NCBI GenBank assembly: GCA_011330545.1
Contig: DRQI01000323.1
Span: 1 to 14,967 of the forward strand
Direction of reading: 5' to 3'
DNA: 14,967 nt
Source of the DNA: Flavobacteriia bacterium
GTDB taxonomy: Bacteria; Bacteroidota; Bacteroidia; Flavobacteriales; Flavobacteriaceae
Positions 7,367-14,741 of this stretch are shown piece after piece (within the stretch, counting starts at the first letter, position 1; each line of letters begins with the position of its first letter). The position numbers and the translations under genes were made by a program. The notes under the pieces were generated by a model, which was given only the letters and a program-made list of their open reading frames with translations, was not told the DNA's origin and did not search any database.

Positions 7367-7382
7367 TGTTTCACGTGGAACA
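7367..7382. other. parS: parS site 2 (exact consensus match)
   Basis: TGTTTCACGTGGAACA on the plus strand is TGTTCCACGTGAAACA on the minus strand, which satisfies the parS consensus TGTTNCACGTGAAACA at all positions. It lies in the 107-base gap between the ybeY stop (7443) and the mnmG start (7335), about 32 bases upstream of mnmG. Bound ParB could also influence mnmG transcription. It is 1,930 bases from site 1. Confidence 0.87.
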
Positions 7383-7442
7383 TTTTGCGTCGCCACCCTT
7401 AAATTAAAACGCTCCATCATATTTAGGGCGATATTCTTCTCA

Positions 7443-7856
7443 TTAAAAATCGCGCAAAGATAGATAATAATCTTCTTTTTTACGCATTGTCTTTTTTTGG
7501 CTTTCCGTTTTATCGTTGTATCCACAAAAATGTAAAATTCCGTGTATCATCACACGGTGTAATTCATCCTCAAAAGAAACATTAAATAATTTGGCGTTTT
7601 CTTCAACACGCTGCGCTGAAATATAAATATCTCCGCTAATTACCTTACCTATTGAGTCATCAAAGCTAATAATATCTGTTAATGTATTGTGTTTCAGATA
7701 TTTAACATTAAGTTGAGACAAATATTCATCACTCACTAAAATATAATTAATCGTTCCTTCTTTGCAAGACTCTTCAGTAATGCAATGAGAAATCCAATTC
7801 GCAATTTGCGCTATATTCACTAAACGAAATTCTATTTCATAATTAAATGAAATCAT
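7443..7856 (-). CDS. ybeY: rRNA maturation endoribonuclease YbeY
   Basis: This encodes 137 residues, the normal length for Bacteroidota YbeY. The protein is a zinc-dependent single-strand endoribonuclease involved in 16S rRNA 3'-end maturation and 70S quality control. Family blocks are LNVKYLKHNTLTDIISFDD (49-67), GDIYISAQRV (75-84) and the metal motif HGILHFCGYND (105-115). His105 and His109 fit the first two zinc ligands. The third ligand position, His in the canonical HGxLHLxGxDH, is Asp115 here, a change I recall as usual in the Bacteroidota branch rather than a defect. The ATG overlaps the stop of the upstream 466-residue gene by four bases (ATGA), so the two are translationally coupled. 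mnmG follows on the same strand. Confidence 0.95.
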   Translation of the reverse strand: MISFNYEIEFRLVNIAQIANWISHCITEESCKEGTINYILVSDEYLSQLNVKYLKHNTLTDIISFDDSIGKVISGDIYISAQRVEENAKLFNVSFEDELHRVMIHGILHFCGYNDKTESQKKTMRKKEDYYLSLRDF

Positions 7857-9253
7857 TTCAGTTTCTCTGTATAAATTACAAACCCTTTAGAAGATTTAGA
7901 ATAACCAAAATATCGAAAACCAATCTTTAAAAAACAACTTGATTCATACTTTATATCTGACAATTCTTCTAACTTCTCAATATATTCCTTCTTGTTAATT
8001 TCACCATAGATGCTCTGAGGCCTTTCTTGAACAATACGACCCTTGTCATCAAGTACTATTTCAAAAAATCGATTATCATTCTTAATGGTATAAGTATCAA
8101 ATGTAATATCACCCGGATCATCAGGCCCAAAACGAGGGACACTATTCATTGCTTGTTGCATTTGCATCTGTTGATGCATCATCATCTTTTGATGAAACAT
8201 CCACCAATTATAATTATATGAATATGTTACATCAACATAGTCCACTCGCAGGCGAAATAAATTATCGCTTGCTTTGTTAACAGTAATTGTTGGAATGTGC
8301 TTTCTTCGTGCCGATTGCTTCAAAAATTTTGAAAAATCAACAAAATCATTTCCCTTGACTATTTTCGAATTTAAAGACCCATCAATAGGAATAACATTTA
8401 ACTCCTTTTTATTTAAATAGTCCCAAATCTTAATTGAACCTCTATCTTTACTAACGCCCAACTGAAATAGTGTGCCATCAACAACAAAAGATGCCATTTT
8501 TTTATAATAATCTTTGGTTGTCATTGAAAACGACCGTAGGGAAGTAGTAAGTTTTTCATTACCTAAAAAAACTTCTAATATCTCTGTTTGATTCAACGCA
8601 CGAATTACTTTTGTGAAAACCAATTTACCATCGATGTAGTATACCTTTATTTTTGACGTGGGTCCATTAGAAACAAACTCGTCAGTTTTAACTGCAACAA
8701 CCTTGTTATCCTCAAAAAATATCTCGATGACATTTTGCGTTTTTTGAATATCTAATTCACTATTAATATTCGGTTCGTTCTTATTAAATTGTCTCACCAA
8801 AAACCTGTCTTTACTCTTGTAAATAAAAATAGATTTATCCTTATTTCGTATCGAGGTTAAAAAATCATTATGAGGAAAAGGTTCTGACTGTTTAACCTCT
8901 TTTGTAAGTCTATATAAGCTAATTTTCTTTAAAAAATAATCATTCCTTACCTTATAACTTAGAAAAACAGAAACAATATCGTTATCGTAATGAAAGGAGA
9001 CAAGGCTATAGGGTTCATCACTAACAAGTTGTTTAAACTTTTCTGTTGAAATACCATTATAGAAATACGGAAACACAACAAATTTTTTAGTCCTAGTGTC
9101 TTTCGTAAAGATTAAATGAAAAGATTCGTTATCAGATAAGTTACCTGAAAAAGTACTTTTAACACTAAAATATTTTGGTAATTTAATAACATCTGTAGCA
9201 TGGGCTATATTTAAAAAAAATAGCATGGCCAACAAAACAATCTTTCCTTTCAT
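7853..9253 (-). CDS. Exported protein of unknown function with a Met/Gln/His-rich patch
   Basis: This encodes 466 residues and I do not recognise the family. A type I signal peptide is clear: MKGK, a hydrophobic core, and AHA|T at 19/20, so the protein is exported and not lipidated. The body is rich in beta-strand-like alternation (for example FVVFPYFYNGIS, DIVSVFLSYKV and FFEDNKVVAVKTDEF), suggesting a repeat or propeller fold, but no repeat unit is clear enough to name. Residues 349-370 stand out, with WWMF followed by a run dominated by Met, Gln and His, which could bind metal (copper-type methionine motifs are the nearest analogy) or be a flexible linker. It starts 14 bases after the DUF4175 stop and overlaps ybeY by four bases, so it is inside the operon. 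As I remember it, this position is usually empty in flavobacteria, so the gene looks lineage-specific. Confidence 0.85.
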   Translation of the reverse strand: MKGKIVLLAMLFFLNIAHATDVIKLPKYFSVKSTFSGNLSDNESFHLIFTKDTRTKKFVVFPYFYNGISTEKFKQLVSDEPYSLVSFHYDNDIVSVFLSYKVRNDYFLKKISLYRLTKEVKQSEPFPHNDFLTSIRNKDKSIFIYKSKDRFLVRQFNKNEPNINSELDIQKTQNVIEIFFEDNKVVAVKTDEFVSNGPTSKIKVYYIDGKLVFTKVIRALNQTEILEVFLGNEKLTTSLRSFSMTTKDYYKKMASFVVDGTLFQLGVSKDRGSIKIWDYLNKKELNVIPIDGSLNSKIVKGNDFVDFSKFLKQSARRKHIPTITVNKASDNLFRLRVDYVDVTYSYNYNWWMFHQKMMMHQQMQMQQAMNSVPRFGPDDPGDITFDTYTIKNDNRFFEIVLDDKGRIVQERPQSIYGEINKKEYIEKLEELSDIKYESSCFLKIGFRYFGYSKSSKGFVIYTEKLK

Positions 9254-9267
9254 ACGATTACTAATTT

Positions 9268-12200
9268 CTATTTATTTTCTTTAAAATATTCTTGAACTTT
9301 CTTTTTATAAGCACCGCGCAAAGGTAGGGGTTCTCTATTTAAAATCTCATTGGTATTAAAATACAATTTTTTATTTTTTATTTGTGGGATGGTTCTGTTT
9401 TGAAAATTTTCAGTATTGGTATGCGATTTTCTCTTAGTATCTTTGCCTTGTTCTATACGAGCCTTTTCTAATTTTAACAATTCGTGTTCTAAGTGAATCA
9501 TTCTTTGTAACACTTCATTAGTAAAGCCTTTATCTAATAATTGCTTTTCTAATTCTTCCATTTGCCGAAGTGCTTTTTGGCCGGCGGTGCCACCTTTGCC
9601 TTCTTTATTTAATAATTCTTGCAAGGCGTTTCGCAAGGCGTTTTGTTCTTGATACAATTGGTATTGTTCACCGGTCATTTGCTCTTTATTGCCACCCTGC
9701 CCATCTCGGCCTGTTTTACCTTCTTTTTGTTGTTTGCCACCTTCGTTGCCTTTACCGGGTTTTTGCCCTTTTTTCATTCCCTTTTTCATTTTTTCACTCA
9801 AGCCTTTTTGTTTTTTAATAATATCGGGTAAGCTAAACGAATTTCCCTTTCCTTGGCCGGAACCCATACCGGGATTCTGTAAACTATTCAAAACATTGCT
9901 CAACATATTGGCTAGATTGTTGGCTGCAGTCATGGTATAATGTTGATTTGAAATGCCCTTTCTAATTCTATTTTCGGCAATATTCTCTAATGATTTATCA
10001 ATATTATAATGTGCTTCTGTAAGGTATTCTTGAATATTAGATGAGAGTTGCTGTAAACGTAAAGACAATGTATACAAACTATCATCAATATGTTCAAAGT
10101 GTTCTTTTAAAACATGTTGCCGTTTTAATTTGGCCGGAAATTCAGCATGGCCGGCATCGATACCTTCAAAAGAAATCATTAATTTTTCTTGGTCGAAAGA
10201 AAAAGTAAGCAAATTTTCTAAGATTGCCCGTAAATCATCAATATTTTCATCAATTGATTCTCCTTGCATCGCTGCCATGGCACCCTTCATTTTTTCACTT
10301 AACTGTTGTTGCTTTTTTGCTGCCGATTTTTGAGATTTCGTAGCCGCCTTAATTGCTTTCTTTTGTTGTGGTTCTGATTGCTCTTTTTGGGATGCGTTCT
10401 TTTCTTTTTCAAGCGTTTCTTGTTCTTTTAAAAAATCTGTTGATTGCTGCATCAGCTCTTCAATATTTTCTTCTTCTTTTTTGGTAGTAGGCAATTTCAT
10501 CGGCTCTGCCAAATTTCGATTTTGTTTGTTTAATTCTTTGAAATCTTTTCGAATTTCTTCAAAGTCTTTATTGAGTTTCTTTTGGCTTTCAGAATTATTA
10601 TCTTTTTTATTGGCTTGTTTCTCTTGATTTTTTGAAAGGGAATCTAATTTTTTGGTAATTTGAACGGCCTTCTTTTCAACAAAAAAACGCTTAGTCAATT
10701 CTAATAAGCGCTCTAGTGAACGCTTTTCTTGTTTACTCTGCTGTGTTAACTTATCTAATTTCTGAAGCATTTTTTCTTTGTCTAATTTCTCAGCCATTTT
10801 TTTGAGTTCTTCTAACAGCTTGTTCTTCTTTTGTAATTTTTGTGCTTCTTCAATACGTTTTTTAAGCTCTTCTTTTTTGTTTTTTATGGATGGGTCTTCT
10901 GTATTGAGTTCTTGTTCATCTAAATTTTCTTTTAATTGATTGGTGTTTTTTTCTAGCAATTGCTGATACTTTTCTTGGCGTTTTAAAAATTGTTCGAACT
11001 CTTTTTTATCGTTCCAATTCAATTCTGATTTTTTCTTTAACTTTTTAGAAAATTCTTCAAAGTTTTTACTTAATTCTTCAGATTTTTTTACCGTTTTATG
11101 TAATTCGTCTAAATTTTGTTGTTGTTCTTTTAATAAGTCATCTGTAATTTCTTGCTTGGTTTTATTGTAATACGTAAATACATTGCTCTTTGTTGATTTA
11201 CTGCCATTTACAGCATCGTTGTCGTATACTTCAAAATACATTTGATACGCCTCTCCTTCTTTAATTTTTAAATTGACAGGCGAAAAAATATAATAAAACT
11301 CTTCAAAAGTCGATTTGTTAATTTCAATGGGTTGTTTTAACAGGGCACTTTTATCTTTTTCTAAAAAATATACCAGGTTTAATTTTTTTAACCCGTAATC
11401 ATCACTTAACTGTCCGGCAAATTGAACCGGCCCCCTACTGACAGAATCGATATCAGATTTGACTTCAATTTTCGGATATTCATCTTTTAAAACTTCAATA
11501 CTATAGTTTAATTTTTCGTAATTTTTTAACTTTCGGTTTGATGTCGTAATTTGATAACTCACATTTTGTTTGAAGCGTTTTGTAATAGAAAAACTATTTT
11601 TTGAAGTTTTCTGAAACGGTACAGTACCGGAAACCGTAAACATAACCGAATCTGTTTCTTGGGTCTGAATGTTCCACCGGATACTTGTTCCTTCAGGAAT
11701 AAAAGCGTTTCCTGTATTTTTTATCAATTCGTCTTTTTTTCCTGTATAAGCAGGATAATCTACATACATTTCAAAACCGGTTATTACGGGTATCTTAACA
11801 ACTTGTAATTGATAATTTTTAGATTGTATCCCATTGGCTTCCAAATAAAATGTGACCGGCTTTTTGAGATTTGAAAATGCGTAAGAAAATATTCCTTTCT
11901 CATTATCTTTTAATAAATAATTTTGATTGTTAAAATAAATTTGAACATTTTGAGGTATGATTTCGCCTACGGTTTCTATTTGCAACTCAAAAGGCTGGTT
12001 TTCTACGGTTGTCAATGTATCATTTAAAACCTTAAAATGAAAAGGTGCCGGGGGTTCATAGGCTGTTTTATAATGTACTACTCTTGTAAAACTTTCTTTG
12101 AAGAGTTTATTGTTACCTGATAAAAATGTAAACAGCCAAATCACTAGAGGAATCAGTAAGTACTTGATATATTTACGGTTGTTCTTAAAATTAATGGCTT

Positions 12201-12624
12201 TTCTAAACGGAATGGGTTGTAAGCCGGCTGATTTTTGCTCAATACTTGCCAATAATAATTCTGATTGTTCGGGGTTTTTATTGAGTTGCAATACATTTAG
12301 CAATTTATCATCTACTTCAGGAAAGTGATTGCCTATAATTTTTGAGGCTTCGGCAAATGAAATTCCCTGTTGCAGCCCTAATAATTTGGTAATGGGTAGG
12401 ATAATAAATTTTATCAATAACCCTACTTCAACGAATACAAAAACATAAAAAAGCACACTCCGGGCATTGGGTGGCAGCCATAAAAAGTACTCTATAAACA
12501 GTGTGATAAAAAGGTATAATAAACCAAAGGTAACGAATAATAGTAAGCCTTTAATCAATTCATTGGTATAATACTTTTTAATGAACTGTTGTAGTTTTTG
12601 TTGTATGTTGTTGAAATTACTCAT
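9268..12624 (-). CDS. DUF4175 giant envelope protein with long coiled coil
   Basis: From the ATG at 12624 this encodes 1,118 residues. Membrane helices lie at about 24-46, 55-78 and 153-170. Next comes a periplasmic beta-rich part (about 180-480), then a Lys/Glu/Gln-rich coiled coil (about 485-800), helical segments, a Gly/Lys/Gln-rich low-complexity stretch (GMKKGQKPGKGNEGGKQQKE) and a short conserved-looking tail (EILNREPLPLRGAYKKKVQEYF). This layout and the block ASKIIGNHFPEVDDKLLNVLQL match the Bacteroidota DUF4175 family, which has no established function; a structural or envelope-spanning role is inferred. The reading frame extends upstream to a TTG at 12681, but that would overlap the promoter, and family members as I remember them begin at MSNF, so 12624 is preferred; an ATG at 12639 is less likely because it falls in the -7 box. 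It is the first gene of the operon. Confidence 0.88.
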   Translation of the reverse strand: MSNFNNIQQKLQQFIKKYYTNELIKGLLLFVTFGLLYLFITLFIEYFLWLPPNARSVLFYVFVFVEVGLLIKFIILPITKLLGLQQGISFAEASKIIGNHFPEVDDKLLNVLQLNKNPEQSELLLASIEQKSAGLQPIPFRKAINFKNNRKYIKYLLIPLVIWLFTFLSGNNKLFKESFTRVVHYKTAYEPPAPFHFKVLNDTLTTVENQPFELQIETVGEIIPQNVQIYFNNQNYLLKDNEKGIFSYAFSNLKKPVTFYLEANGIQSKNYQLQVVKIPVITGFEMYVDYPAYTGKKDELIKNTGNAFIPEGTSIRWNIQTQETDSVMFTVSGTVPFQKTSKNSFSITKRFKQNVSYQITTSNRKLKNYEKLNYSIEVLKDEYPKIEVKSDIDSVSRGPVQFAGQLSDDYGLKKLNLVYFLEKDKSALLKQPIEINKSTFEEFYYIFSPVNLKIKEGEAYQMYFEVYDNDAVNGSKSTKSNVFTYYNKTKQEITDDLLKEQQQNLDELHKTVKKSEELSKNFEEFSKKLKKKSELNWNDKKEFEQFLKRQEKYQQLLEKNTNQLKENLDEQELNTEDPSIKNKKEELKKRIEEAQKLQKKNKLLEELKKMAEKLDKEKMLQKLDKLTQQSKQEKRSLERLLELTKRFFVEKKAVQITKKLDSLSKNQEKQANKKDNNSESQKKLNKDFEEIRKDFKELNKQNRNLAEPMKLPTTKKEEENIEELMQQSTDFLKEQETLEKEKNASQKEQSEPQQKKAIKAATKSQKSAAKKQQQLSEKMKGAMAAMQGESIDENIDDLRAILENLLTFSFDQEKLMISFEGIDAGHAEFPAKLKRQHVLKEHFEHIDDSLYTLSLRLQQLSSNIQEYLTEAHYNIDKSLENIAENRIRKGISNQHYTMTAANNLANMLSNVLNSLQNPGMGSGQGKGNSFSLPDIIKKQKGLSEKMKKGMKKGQKPGKGNEGGKQQKEGKTGRDGQGGNKEQMTGEQYQLYQEQNALRNALQELLNKEGKGGTAGQKALRQMEELEKQLLDKGFTNEVLQRMIHLEHELLKLEKARIEQGKDTKRKSHTNTENFQNRTIPQIKNKKLYFNTNEILNREPLPLRGAYKKKVQEYFKENK

Positions 12625-12638
12625 GTATTTATAAACCA

Positions 12639-12674
12639 TAAAAATACTATTTTCATTGTCAAATAGTATCTTTG
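12639..12674. promoter_or_regulatory. Mirror-image divergent promoter of gltX and the DUF4175 operon
   Basis: ATACTATTT (12644-12652) and AAATAGTAT (12661-12669) are perfect 9-base inverted arms around 8 bases. Each arm runs outward into a -7 box: TATCTTTG (12667-12674, plus strand, exact TAnnTTTG) toward gltX, and TATTTTTA (12646-12639, minus strand, one mismatch) toward the DUF4175 gene. The start codons follow at similar distances, with 18 and 14 bases between. Each -33 zone coincides with the opposite -7 box, so the two promoters should compete for polymerase. No TTG -33 element is visible for either. Confidence 0.55.
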
Positions 12675-12692
12675 CAATCAAATTTTAACAGA

Positions 12693-14222
12693 ATGAGTAA
12701 CAAGGTAAGAGTACGTTTTGCCCCCAGCCCAACCGGGCCATTACATATTGGTGGTGTTAGAACCGCATTATTTAATTATTTATTTGCCAAAAAACACCAA
12801 GGTACATTTATCCTTAGAATTGAAGATACTGACCAAAACAGGTACGTTGAAGGTGCTGAAAATTACATCATTGAGTCGTTACAATGGTTACATCTTCCTT
12901 TTGATGAAGGGCCTACTATTGGTGGCAATTATGGGCCTTATCGTCAATCTGAACGCAAAGACATCTATAAAAAATATATTGATCAATTACTCCATTCCGG
13001 CAATGCCTATTATGCTTTTGACACACCTGAACAATTAGATTTTCACAGAAAAAGCCATGAAGCGAAAGGGGAAACGTTTATTTATAATTGGCATAACCGA
13101 TTACAATTAGAGAATTCATTATCGTTAACTACCGAAGAAGTTAAAAAACGTATTGATTCTGGTAAAAAATATGTGATTCGATTTAAATCGCCCGAGAATG
13201 AGACATTAATTTTAAATGATATTATTCGTGGTGAAATTAAAATTGATACCCATGTCTTGGATGATAAAATTTTATTTAAATCAGACGGTATGCCGACCTA
13301 TCACCTAGCAAATATTGTAGACGACCATTTGATGGAAATTAGCCATGTAATTCGCGGTGAAGAATGGCTGCCTTCATTGGCATTGCACGTTTTGTTATAT
13401 AGGGCATTTGGATGGGGAGCACCAGAATTTGCTCATTTACCATTGATTTTAAAACCTCAAGGCAAAGGAAAATTAAGCAAACGCGATGGCGATAAAATGG
13501 GTTTTCCGGTATTTCCGTTAGCGTGGAAAACTGAAGAAAGTATTTCTCGTGGCTATCGAGAAGATGGTTATTTCCCGGAAGCAGTTGTTAATATGCTGGC
13601 CTTATTAGGTTGGAATGAAGGCGACGGAACAGAAAAAGAAATTTATTCATTAGAAGAACTGATAAAAGCCTTTTCGCTAGAGCATGTAAGTAAAGCCGGT
13701 GCAAAATTTAATCCTGATAAAACAAAATGGTTTAATCAGCAATATTTACAGCAGAAAAGCGATGATGAACTGGCAGAAATGTTTCAGTTGATTTTAAACA
13801 AGAAATTAGAAAATTCACACCTTGTTAAAAATGACAAAGAATATGTTAAAAGGGTTATTGCTTTATTAAAAGAACGGGCAACATTTGTTTCTGATTTTTG
13901 GCCGTTGGGCAGTTTCTTTTTTATTGCACCGACTTCTTATGACGAAAAATCGGTTAGAAAACAATGGAAAGAAACCACTACGCAAGTAATGAAAGAATTA
14001 ATTACCGTTCTAAAAAGTGCAGAAGATTTCTCTTCTTCATCGATAGAAAACGTAGTAAAAGATTGGATAACTACTAAGGAAATCGGTTTTGGCAAAGTAA
14101 TGCAACCATTGCGAATAAGTTTGGTTGGTGCTTTACAAGGCCCTCATTTATTTGATATTATGGAAATCATTGGCAAAGATGAAACCATCCTTAGAATTGA
14201 AAAGGCCATTGACAAATTATAA
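12693..14222 (+). CDS. gltX: Glutamyl-tRNA synthetase
   Basis: From ATG 12693 this encodes 509 residues. It is a class Ib aminoacyl-tRNA synthetase charging tRNA-Glu with glutamate in the cytoplasm. RFAPSPTGPLHIGG (8-21) carries the HIGH-type motif (HIGG) and GKGKLSKRDGD holds the KMSKS-type motif (KLSKR, 260-264). ILRIEDTD (40-47) and VIRGEEWLPSLALH are further family blocks, and the C-terminal third is the helical anticodon-binding region. The Cys-based zinc site found in E. coli GluRS is absent (AYYAFDTPE), as in many bacterial GluRS. The frame can be extended upstream to a TTG at 12672, but that codon lies inside the -7 box TATCTTTG, so ATG 12693 is the real start; the product then begins MSNKVRVRFAPSPTG as expected. 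It is divergent from the DUF4175 operon and converges with the small gene at 14259 across 36 bases, where I see no strong terminator. Confidence 0.97.
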   Translation: MSNKVRVRFAPSPTGPLHIGGVRTALFNYLFAKKHQGTFILRIEDTDQNRYVEGAENYIIESLQWLHLPFDEGPTIGGNYGPYRQSERKDIYKKYIDQLLHSGNAYYAFDTPEQLDFHRKSHEAKGETFIYNWHNRLQLENSLSLTTEEVKKRIDSGKKYVIRFKSPENETLILNDIIRGEIKIDTHVLDDKILFKSDGMPTYHLANIVDDHLMEISHVIRGEEWLPSLALHVLLYRAFGWGAPEFAHLPLILKPQGKGKLSKRDGDKMGFPVFPLAWKTEESISRGYREDGYFPEAVVNMLALLGWNEGDGTEKEIYSLEELIKAFSLEHVSKAGAKFNPDKTKWFNQQYLQQKSDDELAEMFQLILNKKLENSHLVKNDKEYVKRVIALLKERATFVSDFWPLGSFFFIAPTSYDEKSVRKQWKETTTQVMKELITVLKSAEDFSSSSIENVVKDWITTKEIGFGKVMQPLRISLVGALQGPHLFDIMEIIGKDETILRIEKAIDKL

Positions 14223-14258
14223 ATACTCACTAATTAATAACAAGTTGCAAAATTAATC

Positions 14259-14612
14259 TCACTCTAACTGTGTTTTTTCAACCTTGGTAACAAAATATTT
14301 GGTATCGCCTAACCACGGAAAAGTGCCAAATCTTTCTTTATAAGTTAATTTAACAAATTGGCCTTGTAAGTCTTTTAACTGATCTATCACTATATTTTGC
14401 GAGCTTTCTACCGAAAAACGAAAGCGTTGTGACTCTGAAACACCTTGGCTAATTTCGCCTTCCCAAGTTTTAAAGACAATACCTTTATGGCTAATTTTTA
14501 TTAGCTTTCCTGATCTATAGCCTTCACTAAATGTTGCATAGTATATAAATAGAAAATATATTACAGTAATTGCTATTAAAATTGAAAGTATGAGGGCTAT
14601 TGCTTTTTTCAT
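14259..14612 (-). CDS. Small membrane-anchored protein of unknown function
   Basis: This encodes 117 residues. A single N-terminal helix (about 4-26, AIALILSILIAITVIYFLFIYY) preceded by two Lys acts as a membrane anchor or uncleaved signal. The rest is a small beta-rich domain with conserved-looking blocks GYRSGKLIKISHKGIVFKTWEGEIS and FVKLTYKERFGTFPWLGDTKYFVTKVE. I recognise this as a compact protein seen beside gltX and SPFH genes in flavobacteria. Database entries sometimes carry the name 6-phosphogluconate dehydrogenase, which cannot be right: there is no Rossmann motif and the length is a quarter of that enzyme. It probably faces the periplasm. It converges with gltX and diverges from the SPFH gene. 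Confidence 0.85.
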   Translation of the reverse strand: MKKAIALILSILIAITVIYFLFIYYATFSEGYRSGKLIKISHKGIVFKTWEGEISQGVSESQRFRFSVESSQNIVIDQLKDLQGQFVKLTYKERFGTFPWLGDTKYFVTKVEKTQLE

Positions 14613-14629
14613 TATGCGTAAATTGATAT

Positions 14630-14637
14630 CAAAAATA
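14630..14637 (-). promoter_or_regulatory. -7 box of the small membrane protein gene
   Basis: On the minus strand TATTTTTG (14637-14630) is an exact TAnnTTTG match, 17 bases before the ATG at 14612. No TTG is seen at the expected -33 distance, so strength is uncertain. Confidence 0.4.
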
Positions 14638-14680
14638 AGTAATATTATCTAGCCTTGTAACTTTTTATAAAAATTACGTC

Positions 14681-14711
14681 TTGTAAGTAGTTACTTTAAA
14701 CCGTATCTTTA
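14681..14711 (+). promoter_or_regulatory. Promoter of the SPFH gene
   Basis: TTG at 14681-14683, a 20-base spacer and TATCTTTA at 14704-14711 fit the Bacteroidota promoter pattern with one mismatch in the -7 box. The ATG at 14742 follows 30 bases later. Confidence 0.5.
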
Positions 14712-14741
14712 CAAGAAATCAGTAATCTTAAACTCAAAGTT

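Noticed and set aside
7322..7525. 67-residue minus-strand frame across the ybeY-mnmG junction
   Set aside because: It overlaps the 3' end of ybeY and the parS site in another frame and its translation shows no domain or signal; it is a shadow frame.
7518..7526. GTATCCACA resembling a DnaA box
   Set aside because: Eight of nine bases match, but it is a single copy inside ybeY codons with no cluster or AT-rich unwinding region around it, so it is not evidence of oriC in the window.
9570..9940. Plus-strand frames rich in Phe/Leu opposite the DUF4175 tail
   Set aside because: They are the antisense of a Lys/Glu/Gly-rich coding region, which produces hydrophobic-looking translations; no independent evidence for genes.
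12625..12681. Upstream TTG start (12681) or ATG (12639) for the DUF4175 gene
   Set aside because: The TTG extension would run through the gltX promoter, and the ATG at 12639 falls in the minus-strand -7 box; family members begin close to MSNF at 12624.
12672..12692. Upstream TTG start for gltX
   Set aside because: The TTG is part of the -7 box TATCTTTG; the ATG at 12693 gives the usual MSNKVRVRFAPSPTG start.
12718..13038. 106-residue plus-strand frame inside gltX
   Set aside because: It lies entirely inside the well-supported gltX coding region in another frame.
14223..14258. ATTAAT repeats in the gltX convergent gap as a terminator
   Set aside because: The arms are only six bases, all A/T and self-palindromic, with no T-tract; not distinguishable from chance.
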